Source of the DNA: Chloroflexota bacterium
Lineage (GTDB): Bacteria; Chloroflexota; UBA6077; CF-72
Direction of reading: 5' to 3'
DNA: 64,000 bases
Assembly: GCA_016191465.1 (NCBI GenBank)
Contig: JACPOP010000015.1
Location: 362,382-426,381 of the forward strand
Shown piece by piece: positions 8,744 to 18,148 of the stretch. Numbering within the stretch: the stretch's first letter is position 1; the number at the start of each line of letters is the position of its first letter. The notes beneath the pieces were generated by a model. It had not been told where the DNA came from and did not search any database. It saw only the letters and a list, made by a program, of their open reading frames with translations. A program made the translations under genes and the position numbers.

Positions 8744-11700
8744 TCATGGTAGTTGGCCGAGGTAGAGGCTCAATTCACGGACGTCGAAGTAATCTCCCTG
8801 GACAACGTTTGAAAGGCCAATGGAGTAGCTGTCGCTGGCGTCTGGGCCGGTGACCTGTTCAACGTTAATGCGCAGTGTTTCCCAGTCACTGCTGGTGGGG
8901 GCAGTACTGATATATGTCCTCGGGGGGTCGCGGTCGTCTACCCAGTCCGTCAGCGATAGATTCGCCGCCGCGTTGCCCTGCGTGCGAACCGTCCCAATGA
9001 GGGTGGCCGGCCCGTCGCCAGTTTCGGCGAGTGGCCGCGAAGCATAAAGCACCAGGTACGGCGCGGCTTCGAGAGCCCGGACGCGGATGAACGGGCCGGT
9101 ACCGTCCACCAGTTGCTGGATCTCTACAGGCGTGTCCTTTGGCGCGACCTCCCACCCTTGTGGCCGCCCGGTGGCGAGAGGGGCGCTGAACGTGCTGTTC
9201 TGGTTCGCAGGGCGCAACGCGGAGGTGTCGACGACCCAGCGATCCTCACGGAAGACAGCGGGAAGTCCCTTGAATGTGCCGTCCTTCCATTCCCCCAAGT
9301 TCATAACCTGGATCACCTGGCCCTCTTGTCCGAAGAGGCGGATAAGGCGGCCCCTCCCTTCATACCGGGCCAGCCGGCCATCGCGGGTGAGGGACACATC
9401 TCCCACGCGGAGGTTTCGCTCCGTAGCAATTTCGTCCTTTACGATTGTGTCTGAAGCGGGCTGACTTTCTCCGGGCGTCCAGAGCGCCCGCACGAGCGCA
9501 TCGGCAGGCAGCGCCTCCATGTACACCTTTCGCAGGTCCAGAAGGACGAACTCCGCGCCACGGGCGGCGATGGGGATCTCTGGCACGAGGCTAACGAGCT
9601 CGTCTACCGTGGGCTGACGCTCGGGAACCGCGGCTTCTTGAGTTGGCGGTGCAGAAGGATCAACCGTGATCTGGAAGTCTCCGACGCCGGCCATTGTGCC
9701 GTCCGGGAAAACGGCGCGGACCTGGTATCGCTGCACGCCCAGCGGTAGGTCCCGTGGGATCTGCACCGTGCCGCGGAACGTGCTGTACTGGCAATTGTAC
9801 GGAAGCCGTCCCACGACGACTTCATCCCGGGTTACCTCGACACGGGGATTTTCCGCGGATGCGGTCAGCGTACCGCCCACCACGAACTTCGACCCAGGAG
9901 GCGCCCTAACGGGATCGACGGCCGTCAAGGAGCCAGGGCTTGTTCTTACAACGTTGGAGCTCCATGTTGCTGCGGACAGAAGCGCCGTGAGGTAGTCGGC
10001 GCGGCACGTCGGTGCAGGAGCGTCAAAGGGGGTCAGTTGGTCGGTTGGGAAGTACAACCAGTAGTCTGGGCGCATGTACTCGTCGCCGCGTGCCGCGGCA
10101 TCGCGCTCCCCGAACAGGACATACTGCGAAGCCTGGAAAGGTGCGTCGCCGCGGGTCAGGCGCGCCGCAATGTCCCGTTCACGCCCCGCCTGGATCCCCA
10201 CGACCCAGTTGTTTGTGAAGACGGCCGCCGCGTTGGGGATCCACGAAATGGCGAACGTACTCTCCTTGCGGGCCGAGACGGCATTGATCCAGGAAAGACT
10301 GAGCCCTGGGCGCGTAAGCAGGTTATCCACTTGGATGAGCACCAGATCTGCCACGACGAACGCCACCGCTCCAAGTGCCACGACCTGGCGCAAGACTCGC
10401 AACCTGGCGTGAGTAGCCGCCAGCAGGAGGCCCAGACACGCCTCGATGACCAGCGCCTTAGCGACCAGGATTGGTGCGATGATGAGGGGAAACTCGTGCT
10501 TGAGATAGATGTGGAAGGAGAGCGGCGCAAAGGCGGCGAGGCCAACTCCTATCCCAATGACCAGTGCGGCCAGGAGGTGCATCGCGCCAAATATGGCGAC
10601 GGGCACGGGAAGGGGCCCCGCGGCGTTCTGCGTGTTCACGGTCCACCTGGCCAGGGGTGGTAGGTGGGAGACCGCCAGAGAGATAAGCGCACCCAGCCCG
10701 ATAATCAGCACCAGTGTCAGAGACAGCAGGCCTACCGATGGCAGGGTGACGAACCGGAGCATGTCGCCCAGAGTGGTGGCAATGTCCTGGAGCGATGCCA
10801 CCGCAGACGCGGGCGGGCGAAGAACGCCTGCCTGCGCATAGAGCGCGTCCAGTTCCGCGGCCGACGGAACCGGGACGAGTTGACTCAGGACGGACACCTT
10901 GATGGCCGCGCTGACGACCAGGTCAGTAAGCCAGAACCTTGGGCCGAGCACCAGGATGATCTGGATTTGTCGGACGACAATGGGGAGCAGGAAGGTGGCG
11001 CCGAGGCAGGCGATCTGTGCAAAGGCCGCGCCCCGGGTGCGTGCAGGATGACTCCGGAGGAGGAGCGCTACGCTTCCCGTGGCCAGGCAGACGATCCAGA
11101 AGTCGTACCCGATGCCGAACGCGAGAAACGCGAGCAGCCCGATTGGGAGCCAGAGCGACCGGACCCGCCATGTTGGGACGCACGCTACGAGCCGCACGTA
11201 GTAGAGAAGCCCAAAGAGCGCGAGCCAGTGCCACGCGCGCAGCGGGTTGAGTGCGAACACGAGCACGTGTGCGCGGTCCGTAGCGAAGAGGATCAGGGTG
11301 ACAAGGCCCAGGCGGGCGGAACCGCTGTAGAGGCGGACCGAGCGAAACAGGTACACCAGCCCCGCACCGAATCCAGCAAGGGTCAGGAGTTGCTTGAGAG
11401 GGAATGCGGTTACCCCAACCGCATCCAGGAGCGTGAAAAACACCCCCGCGATGTTGAAATTGTGGGTGTAGAGGAACGGGTGCGCGGCCAGGTCCGTGCT
11501 GGTAGCCATGTCCTGGACAAGCCCGTACGCGAAGCCATACAGACGGAAATTGCGCACGTACTGCAACGCGTCGAACGCTTCACCGCAATTGGCGGCACAT
11601 GGGATAAAGGCACTCCGGGCGCCGTCAAGCCACACCACCAGGAGCGTCGTCAGGATGACGAGAAACGGCCACCCGAGATGACTGTCCGCTGGCTGAATGC

Positions 11701-11758
11701 TCGATCTTACCGACGATCGAGATTCCGCGCCGCGTTGGTGGATGGGAGCCCCCATCAA
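8744..11758 (-). CDS. Giant polytopic membrane protein with long C-terminal outer domain (paralogue 3)
   Basis: 1004 residues. The N-terminal half has a dozen or so membrane helices, with CGEAFDALQYVRNFRLYG in the first loop and AAHPFLYTHNFNIAGVFF, the same landmark as in the 813- and 867-aa proteins. After about residue 500 comes a soluble region with SWIPNAAAVFTNNW, then an Ig/IPT-like beta domain (about 610-710, VRAPPGSKFVVGGTLTASA) and a further beta-rich C terminus ending in GQLP. The shorter protein split at 23135-24669 is its closest relative in the window (shared NPLRAWHWLALFG / NLIRGWHWLALFG and VLRQIQII). A membrane glycan transferase role is inferred. It lies 25 bp after a methyltransferase gene in the same direction. 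Confidence 0.8.
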   Translation of the reverse strand: MMGAPIHQRGAESRSSVRSSIQPADSHLGWPFLVILTTLLVVWLDGARSAFIPCAANCGEAFDALQYVRNFRLYGFAYGLVQDMATSTDLAAHPFLYTHNFNIAGVFFTLLDAVGVTAFPLKQLLTLAGFGAGLVYLFRSVRLYSGSARLGLVTLILFATDRAHVLVFALNPLRAWHWLALFGLLYYVRLVACVPTWRVRSLWLPIGLLAFLAFGIGYDFWIVCLATGSVALLLRSHPARTRGAAFAQIACLGATFLLPIVVRQIQIILVLGPRFWLTDLVVSAAIKVSVLSQLVPVPSAAELDALYAQAGVLRPPASAVASLQDIATTLGDMLRFVTLPSVGLLSLTLVLIIGLGALISLAVSHLPPLARWTVNTQNAAGPLPVPVAIFGAMHLLAALVIGIGVGLAAFAPLSFHIYLKHEFPLIIAPILVAKALVIEACLGLLLAATHARLRVLRQVVALGAVAFVVADLVLIQVDNLLTRPGLSLSWINAVSARKESTFAISWIPNAAAVFTNNWVVGIQAGRERDIAARLTRGDAPFQASQYVLFGERDAAARGDEYMRPDYWLYFPTDQLTPFDAPAPTCRADYLTALLSAATWSSNVVRTSPGSLTAVDPVRAPPGSKFVVGGTLTASAENPRVEVTRDEVVVGRLPYNCQYSTFRGTVQIPRDLPLGVQRYQVRAVFPDGTMAGVGDFQITVDPSAPPTQEAAVPERQPTVDELVSLVPEIPIAARGAEFVLLDLRKVYMEALPADALVRALWTPGESQPASDTIVKDEIATERNLRVGDVSLTRDGRLARYEGRGRLIRLFGQEGQVIQVMNLGEWKDGTFKGLPAVFREDRWVVDTSALRPANQNSTFSAPLATGRPQGWEVAPKDTPVEIQQLVDGTGPFIRVRALEAAPYLVLYASRPLAETGDGPATLIGTVRTQGNAAANLSLTDWVDDRDPPRTYISTAPTSSDWETLRINVEQVTGPDASDSYSIGLSNVVQGDYFDVRELSLYLGQLP

Positions 11759-11783
11759 CGAAGGACTTGCGCTGCCCAGGGTG

Positions 11784-12647
11784 TCAGAAGCTCCAGCGAT
11801 AGAGTCTGACGTCGAACGGGTAGAGCGCCCGCGGCATTCGAAGCCACTGGAGGCTGAACACTGGTGGGAACCACTCCCACGGATCTGACCTGAACGTGGT
11901 TGTCTCCAGGCGGCCTTGGCCGAACGCGGAGCGAGCGCGGCGTAGAAGGGCGGCGCGGGTATAGAAGAACATGTCCAACTTGGCGCCGAGCACCTTGCGC
12001 CCGAGCGGCCAGCCGATCTGCTCGATCACCCAGAATGGCCACCACGGACTCACTTCGAAGATGAACACGTCTCCACCTTTACGGACCACGCGCTCAAACT
12101 CGCGGAGCACCCCATCAACGTTCGCGTGGTTCTGCGCAATCGAGCTCCCCACCATGTGGTGAATGGAGTAGAAGCACACGATTGCGTCGACGCTGTGGTC
12201 CGGCAGCGGCAAGTGCTCAGCGCCGCCATAGATGCGGAGGTCCACCTCTCGGTTTGCGCGGACGGATTCGTAGGACGGGTCCAGGCCGATGACGAACCAG
12301 TTCGGCTTCCGGGCATACGACAGGGCGGGACCACACCCCGCATCCAGGACCACGATGTCGCGGTCGGGGAGGACCTGCTTGAGGAACGTAGCTTGCGGCT
12401 CATAAAAGACCGAGCGTACTCCTTCGCCGGTGTTGGATTGTTCCATGACCTCGTGGCGGTCGTCGAAGAAGGACACCTTGCTTCGGTCCCCGACCACGAC
12501 CACGTCGTCGACGATCGCGCCCTCAAAGCCGCAGCCCTCGGTGAGGCAGCGTAGCTCGTTCTGAAGGACGTGAACAGAGCCGTGGCATCGTGGGCAGGCG
12601 AGCACCCGCTTCAGCGTGCTTTCCAATGAGGCTGGGCTCGGGTGCAT
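11784..12647 (-). CDS. Methyltransferase with N-terminal zinc-ribbon (Trm112-like) segment
   Basis: 287 residues. The N terminus has a four-Cys ribbon, CPRC (C18, C21) followed by C34 and C39, like Trm112-type domains fused to methyltransferases. The SAM fold follows: IVVLDAGCGPALSY (motif I), FVIGLDPSYESVRANRE, LPLPDHSVDAIVCFYSIHH and LREFERVVRKGGDVFIFE. The C terminus is hydrophobic and aromatic (SPWWPFWVIEQIGWPLG), suggesting membrane contact. ATG at 12647 has AGGAG 7 nt upstream. It is the first gene of the minus-strand glycan block. Substrate unknown; a lipid-linked sugar is a reasonable guess from the neighbours. Confidence 0.85.
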   Translation of the reverse strand: MHPSPASLESTLKRVLACPRCHGSVHVLQNELRCLTEGCGFEGAIVDDVVVVGDRSKVSFFDDRHEVMEQSNTGEGVRSVFYEPQATFLKQVLPDRDIVVLDAGCGPALSYARKPNWFVIGLDPSYESVRANREVDLRIYGGAEHLPLPDHSVDAIVCFYSIHHMVGSSIAQNHANVDGVLREFERVVRKGGDVFIFEVSPWWPFWVIEQIGWPLGRKVLGAKLDMFFYTRAALLRRARSAFGQGRLETTTFRSDPWEWFPPVFSLQWLRMPRALYPFDVRLYRWSF

Positions 12648-13060
12648 TGGGCGCTCCTGTGAGGTCGATCCTACAGGGTAAAGGTTTCTTCTAATGCGAA
12701 GTGCGGGTCAGGGGGCGGCGTGGCGTGCCAACCGGTCCGAGAAAGGTACCGCCTGGCACGCCCAAGGTGTCTGGTGTCGTGACAAAGCTGGAGTAGAGAA
12801 CCGACGAACGTCAGCGGCAGCGGGGTCTCAGGAAGGCCGTGGAAACCCCGGCACGCGATGACCGGCCACTTGTAGCCGCAGAACTGACACCGCCTACGTT
12901 AAGGGGCGGCACGAGTTTGCGGCGTAAGCCCTCGCTCCCAGATCGCGCCGCCGGCTGCCGTCCAACACTGTCGGCAACCGTCAGTAGGCACCTGGCCGCC
13001 GCCCATAAGCGGGCCCTGGGCAAGATGCACTGCCTGGCTGGAGCGTGGCACCGGAGATCG
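12648..13060. other. Intergenic region of 413 bp with an inverted repeat
   Basis: No convincing gene is seen here. It should contain the promoter for the glycan block starting at 12647 and the end of the 13061-13483 gene. A 9-bp perfect inverted repeat, GGCGTGCCA at 12722-12730 and TGGCACGCC at 12754-12762, lies about 75 bp upstream of the first methyltransferase start. It could act as a terminator stem or regulatory structure. No run of T follows it. Confidence 0.4.
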
Positions 13061-13483
13061 CTATTGCGGGGCAGGCAATTCCACGGACCCGTCACAAAGC
13101 GTGGTGTAGTACCGTCCGCCACCAGGGTCAATTTCCCGCAGGTAAAGGCGCCAGTAAGGCCACCCTTCGTAAAAGGGGACCTCCCCGGCCACTCGGGGTA
13201 CCGTCGATCCAGCGAGGACAAACTCGTTCCCTACCGCCTGATCACCTTTGAATACACCATCGACCCGCAGTGTCACCTCACTTCTGAAACTCGCGGAGTC
13301 GATGTTCAGAACAGTTGCGTCAACTATCACATCCGCCCGCGCCTCCTGGTCCGGAAGCTGGATCGGTTCACAAGAAGCCCGTGCGAGACCGGTGGTTCCA
13401 ATGAACAGGGTTCCCAGTACCAACCATGGCAGTACCACAAGCGCCCGGCAACCAGGCGACCAGATGTTACGATGCTTCCGCAT
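13061..13483 (-). CDS. Small exported protein, NTR/TIMP-like in appearance
   Basis: 140 residues. An N-terminal signal peptide (RALVVLPWLVLGTLFIG, then TTGLARASC) ends near residue 36. The mature part reads CEPIQLPDQEARADVIVDAT, then VTLRVDGVFKGD and YYTTLCDGSVEL. Two Cys bracket the domain. The pattern ADVIxxATV...VxxVFKGD...CDGS resembles small secreted proteins with an NTR/OB-like beta barrel, but no named family is certain. It lies between the broken metalloprotease and the glycan block, in a stretch of secreted-protein genes on the same strand. Function unknown. Confidence 0.7.
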   Translation of the reverse strand: MRKHRNIWSPGCRALVVLPWLVLGTLFIGTTGLARASCEPIQLPDQEARADVIVDATVLNIDSASFRSEVTLRVDGVFKGDQAVGNEFVLAGSTVPRVAGEVPFYEGWPYWRLYLREIDPGGGRYYTTLCDGSVELPAPQ

Positions 13484-13525
13484 TTCAGTCGATTCCCATT
13501 GTGAGAATACCCCGGCCGACGAATC

Positions 13526-15718
13526 CTATGGTGAAATGGGATTCGGAGTGGCCGTGGCGATAGTCGCTGTGTCCGCCACGCTTGTAACCGTGCTGACGCG
13601 AGTCACACCCGTGGGCACGATAATCACGCCCACGGGCAATGCCGCGGGAGTGGTAGACGGCAATGTTGTCGTGGGAATGCTCGTTGCGAGCGAGCCGGTG
13701 GGCGTCGGTGCTGGTATTACCGTGCTCGTGAGAGTTCGCGTAGAAGTAGGCGATGGGGTGGGTGTTGCCGAAGGGAGTGCTGGCGGAGCGACGGACGGGG
13801 TCACAGCGACCGTAGGGACACTATCCAATCCCGAACCTGCAGTGCCTGCACCCTCAAATGCCACTGGTCCTGCACCCACGAACGTAGGCCAGCTTCCACA
13901 GAGATCGGTCACAACAAGAGGCACGGTGACAGCTTGGCCCGCCGCTGCACGGCGAACATAGAACGTTGCGGATTGGGAACCCGCGGGCAGTCCGACGCTG
14001 AACCTCCCGGTCCGACCTGTTTGCCCACCCACGTCGATCAGCGCGTTTACCGAGCTACTTGGGTTGGAACTAAGGTTCCCGAATTGTAGACCCGTGAGAC
14101 TTGCTCCAACGCCAGCGGTCACGGAGACTTGCAGACGCCCTGGAGCATCGACGGTAGTGTTCGTTCTGATAGAGGGCCGAGGTGTGCAAGAGAGGAGGGC
14201 CGGCCCCGTCACATCCACGATCAGACTACCGGACGCGCCATCATATCCACCAGCTTGGATCCAGTAGTTCGTACCCGCGATTGCACCAAACGAGAGCAGC
14301 GAGGAAAAAGAACCGTTCGCGTCATCACTGCAGCCCACCAATGTCAGACTTCCCACGAAGTTGCCGGTGTAAACGGCGAGCACCGTGTCAAAGCTGCTGC
14401 CGGAGGTCGAAATGGTGGCCGTGCCATTTACGCTTGGGGTGTAGCTGTACCAGACTGTCCTTCCTATCGGAACAGCGCGGTTGGTGGGAGAGCAAGGGGA
14501 AGGCCAAGTGGGTTCGCCAGCCTGTGTTGTCGCACCCAACGTGTCATCGACACTCTGCCGAGATGGGAGAGCCGCTACCGTCCACCCCGGGAAGTTGTCG
14601 TTGGGAGGAGCGCCCGTGGACGGGCCAAATACCGCCTCCAGTTGGCGGTCCGAAATCGCGCTAAAAACATAGGGGCTCGGATAAGATTGGCTCAGACGAT
14701 TCTCGCGCCACCGGATGAATTGATAACCCGGGTTGGCACTCGCAGTCAGAGTAACTTGCTGGCCCACGATGTAGGTGCCCACGCCGTTCACCGTGCCTGC
14801 GTACGCGGGATACACCGTCGTCTGCACCGAGAGTTGCGGTGGTGACAGGGTGACCTGGATCATGGCACTTGTGGATGTTAGCTGCGTCACGTTAAGCGAC
14901 ACACCTGCATTAAGGTCGGAGTAGATTTCGCCGAGAAGTAGGGGCGCATCGTTGAGATCCGCAGAGCCGGAGCCTGAGTTCGGGTGTGTGTCAATGAGCT
15001 CACTGTCTCCTCCGCCACCAGCGCCGAGAAAATCTGGACCGCAATATGACGTACAGAATGGCTGCACACCAGAGATGTGGACTATAATCCCGTTGCTGTA
15101 ATTTGACAAACTGGAAGGCAGCCCTCCCCAGATAGATGGCGGCTTTCGGTATTCGAGATAGTAGTAGCCATTGATATTTCCGTTACTATCGCGCGTACGG
15201 GGGATCTTAAGCACCTTCAAGTTAGCAGTGTTGTCTTCAAATGCATTGATGGTGTAGGTTCCCGGACCGGGTACCACTTGCAAACGGCCTTGGGTGAGCC
15301 ACTTCAGAAGATCCTTGTGCACCGCATTCGGCTGCCCGAAGTTGGAGGAATTACCCATCACGTCCAATGGGTCGCTGTACTCCGTACTACTGCACGATCC
15401 ACCGCCTACGCTGAGGGTCCCGCATTCGAGAGAATTTGCATGCCACGCACCAAGATTATGCCCATACTCATGCAATGTCGTACTGCCGATCTTCGAGCCG
15501 AGCCCTGCCGTGAAGTACGGGCTGAGAACCACTGCATAGGATAGATACTGATTGGCTCCGTCGTAGACACCCAAGCTATTCGCCCGAACGCTTCCAACAC
15601 CGCCATAGGAGCACGACGAATAGTTCCAGGAGATTACGATACGGTTATAGTTGTTGAAGTTCAGATCGGGATCAGCAGCCGTAAACGCCTGATCTGCAAT
15701 GGTATAATCATCGCAGAT
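13526..15718 (-). pseudogene. Metzincin-type metalloprotease, C-terminal part of interrupted gene
   Basis: This holds the catalytic and C-terminal part of a secreted protease whose 5' part is at 15873-16685. The zinc site is HEYGHNLGAWH (HExxHxxGxxH), with SDPLDVMGNSS as the likely Met-turn. Later come a Cys-containing loop, a beta repeat with TASANPGYQFIRW, a pre-peptidase-like domain (VWYSYTPSVNGTATISTSGS), a C-terminal domain shared with the subtilase at 18149, and a Pro/Thr/Ser-rich tail. An open frame could start internally at TTG 15574, but it would lack a signal peptide and prodomain. Deleting 154 bp (element plus one flank copy) restores one frame across the junction: YTLSSQ then ICDDYTIADQAF. 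The intact gene would encode roughly 1000 residues. Confidence 0.85.
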
Positions 15719-15727
15719 CTGTGAGAG

Positions 15728-15872
15728 CCCGTTTGGAAATTGAACAACCGTGGACTACAAGCGCCCTGAAGGTGCCGTGAGGGCCCTCTGGAACCCTCCA
15801 CAGGCGGCCAGAGAGGGTCGAAAGACGGGTTCGCAGCAGTTGAAAGTGGCGTTTGATGAATATCCAAACGGG
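15728..15872. mobile_element. MITE-like 145-bp element inserted in the metalloprotease gene
   Basis: The ends are inverted repeats: CCCGTTTGGAAATTGAAC at 15728-15745 against CCCGTTTGGATATTCATC read from 15872 backwards, 15 of 18 identical including 10 perfect terminal bases. Flanks are ctgtgagag (15719-15727) and ctgtgaagag (15873-15882), which look like a degenerate 9-10 bp target duplication. Removing the element plus one flank copy (154 bp) restores the protease frame exactly. No transposase is encoded; an internal imperfect hairpin (ccctctgg / ccagagaggg) is present. It is therefore best read as a non-autonomous element mobilised in trans. No second copy was seen in this window and the parent IS family is not identified. 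Confidence 0.75.
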
Positions 15873-16685
15873 CTGTGAAGAGAGTGTATACGGCCCGTAA
15901 ATGTCTGCTGCACTGCCTTCGACTCCTCTTTCGCCCACAATAGTTGCCTGTCCGTAGGACGCCTCGGAATAGAAGGAACGGGCGCTCTGTGGGTTTGACG
16001 CGGAAAAAAAGATGCTCGCGAGATTTGCCTTATCCGCCTGTGGGTGGGTGCCTGCACCAGGCGGACTTGCCAGTATGATGGCGGTCCGCTGGGGACCAGT
16101 TGATCCTACCGCGGTAACGGATTGGACAAGTAGAACCTCGTCTGCGACCACCAACTCCGTGCTCCCGACGAGGGCCACGCCGGTCACCCGCACCTCATCA
16201 CCCGGCTTCGCTCCCTGGGGTGACTGGGTCAAAGCGAGTGCGGTCTTCTGGGGGCCTTTGCTGGTCCACTGGATCAGGCGCGCTTCGTAACGGTCGCGGC
16301 CAAGCTCATCAATGGCGATGACCTGAAGTTCCCCTTGCAGGTTCACCCATTCTTCTGTAAGAGCCTGGAGTTGGGACGGTAGCGCTGCGCGTTCTGCAGG
16401 TTGCAACGCAGCATCCAGAACCGCTCGGGGATTAGTGGGGGCGATTTCCCGCAGAAGGTCCCGCCGACGGGTCGCTTTTTGCAGTGTTTCCGCTTTCACC
16501 TGCGCGCGAGAGCCCTGCCGCGCCAGATCGACCAAGTCCGCGCTTAACCTGCGTGCCTCGCTAGCAGCCGCTGTGCTATCTGTCTGCTGTTGGGAGGCGG
16601 GTGTGTCCCCTGCGTACGAGAGAGGTGTCGCTCCAGCGGCGAGCATCAGGAATATGGTCAAAATCACCGGCACGAGGCGAGTCAT
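15873..16685 (-). pseudogene. Metalloprotease, N-terminal part (signal peptide and prodomain) of interrupted gene
   Basis: The start ATG at 16685 begins MTRLVPVILTIFLMLAAGAT, a clear signal peptide, followed by a charged helical segment (about 35-110) and a beta-rich prodomain with GDEVRVTGVALVGSTELVVA. Then comes TGPQRTAIILASPPGAG and SYGQATIVGERGVEGSAAD, typical of the start of the M11/metzincin catalytic region. The frame continues through the inserted element to a stop at 15708, adding unrelated residues. The remainder of the gene is at 13526-15718. A longer open frame to 16781 exists, but the signal peptide argues for 16685. Confidence 0.8.
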
Positions 16686-16832
16686 GTAAGTCCCTGTCTC
16701 AGAAGCGATAGAGTTGTACGCGCAGGCAACGAGCCTCGAGCAAAGGTTGAGCGCGACCGCACCACAGGATTCGCCTGCCATCCGTGCCCAGAAGGCCAGT
16801 CATTCGACGGGCCTGGCCCGGACCCTGCCACT

Positions 16833-18026
16833 TCAGCCACGTGGCCCAGCTTGCGGGCGGTCGGAGCGCCCCGCTGGTGGCATGGCCGGCGCGGCGATGC
16901 GGGATGGCATGGACACGCGGTCCAGGCGTGGGCTGGCGACGTCCTTGCGCTTGGCCACCACGCGGTAGGTGAAGGCGAGGCTGCTGCTACCGCCCTGCTG
17001 CTCGCGGACCACGAAGCCATTGGCTTGCTTGTCCGACACGTAAAGGCCACGCGAGTCGCCCTCTGCCGTGAGGAATACGAGGTAACGGTCTGCCTGCACC
17101 ACCGCCGCAAAGTCCGCGTCCAGCCGCACCTCGGCCCGCCCCTGCTCCAGGCGGGCAGTTCCGAAGTCCTCGAAGTAGCTCTCGGGGCTCTCCAGACAAT
17201 AGACCCTGCGGATGCTGCCGTCCGGGTGCGGCACGACCGCGCTCTTGATGCCGGTTACACTGAGACTGCCAGAGATGACGACTGGGCCATTGAACACCCC
17301 CGCATAGCCCGGGCCGGTGGTGGTGCCGAAGATGCCGGGCCCGCTCACGGATGTGCCATACACGCCCGGTTGACCGCCGGCCGTGCTGCCCACCAACCCG
17401 ATGCCGCTGGTGGACTGTCCGTTGAGCCCCTGGCCGGAGGTCGAGGCACCCACCAGGCCGAAGTTGGTACCGGTGCCGCGAATGCCGATGTTGCTGCTGT
17501 TCGCATCAACCCCGAAGCCGCTCGTACTCGAACCGTAGACACCGGTGCCCCCCGCTGATCCGCCAAGCACGCCCACACTGGTGGCCGGCGGTGAGCTCGT
17601 GAAATTCGACGCGGTGGTGCTATCGCTTACGCCGATCACCCCGTACGTGCCGGTCGCGGGACTGGCTGGTGCTGTCGTAGCCGGGGCGGCGGAAAGGCCG
17701 TACGCAGCGACCGGATTGGTCGTGGAGGTGGTTTCGGTGACGTTCGCCGAGGCTGTCTCGGTGCTCGCCGCGAGCGCGGTCGTGGCGAGACCAGCGGCCA
17801 CGATGCCCGCTCCCTTGAGCCATTGCCGTCGCGCCGTCGGCACGTCCTTCAGCCCTTGCAACTCTTGACCAGGAGCCAAGATGGTGGCGGAGACAGGCGG
17901 GGCACCCGTCTGCTGTCGACGAACCTGCGCTTCAAGGGCTGCCACAGCGTCCTGGAGCCGGGTGAGCTCCGCCAGCACGTCACGGGGAACCTCGGGCGAA
18001 AGAGTGGTCATCATGTCGTCAGTCAT
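16833..18026 (-). CDS. Exported Tat-type protein with Gly-rich short repeats
   Basis: 397 residues. The N terminus has a short coiled-coil-like stretch (LAELTRLQDAVAALEAQVRR), then ARRQWLKGAGIVAAGLATTA, which looks like a twin-arginine-type signal at about residues 67-90. Residues about 140-270 carry repeats of the pattern GxGVxGxSxSGxG (GVYGSSTSGFGV, GLVGASTSGQGL, GVYGTSVSGPGI), suggesting a beta-helix or fibre. The C-terminal part (VYCLESPESYFEDFGTARL onward) is a compact beta domain seen at the end of similar repeat proteins in many bacteria. ATG at 18026 follows GAGGAGATCCCT. Function unknown; a surface or secreted structural protein is likely. Confidence 0.75.
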   Translation of the reverse strand: MTDDMMTTLSPEVPRDVLAELTRLQDAVAALEAQVRRQQTGAPPVSATILAPGQELQGLKDVPTARRQWLKGAGIVAAGLATTALAASTETASANVTETTSTTNPVAAYGLSAAPATTAPASPATGTYGVIGVSDSTTASNFTSSPPATSVGVLGGSAGGTGVYGSSTSGFGVDANSSNIGIRGTGTNFGLVGASTSGQGLNGQSTSGIGLVGSTAGGQPGVYGTSVSGPGIFGTTTGPGYAGVFNGPVVISGSLSVTGIKSAVVPHPDGSIRRVYCLESPESYFEDFGTARLEQGRAEVRLDADFAAVVQADRYLVFLTAEGDSRGLYVSDKQANGFVVREQQGGSSSLAFTYRVVAKRKDVASPRLDRVSMPSRIAAPAMPPAGRSDRPQAGPRG

Positions 18027-18148
18027 AGGGATCTCCTCGGGTGATTGGCGGGGTGAAAGCGCTGCGTGTCAGGGCACTAGCCGGATCCGCATGGCCGCTG
18101 TGTGCGGGTGCGAACTGCAAAGCGATTGGGTACGAACAGACTGGCGTC

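Noticed and set aside
12811..13221. 136-codon minus-strand frame in the 12.6-13.2 kb gap
   Set aside because: It overlaps the small exported protein gene out of frame and has no coding signature.
15728..15872. The inverted-repeat-bounded segment as an invertible (phase-variable) switch
   Set aside because: Mentally inverting the inner part gives an in-frame stop (ctacaagcgccctga) and does not join the two protease halves; removal of the segment plus one flank does. Insertion explains the data better.
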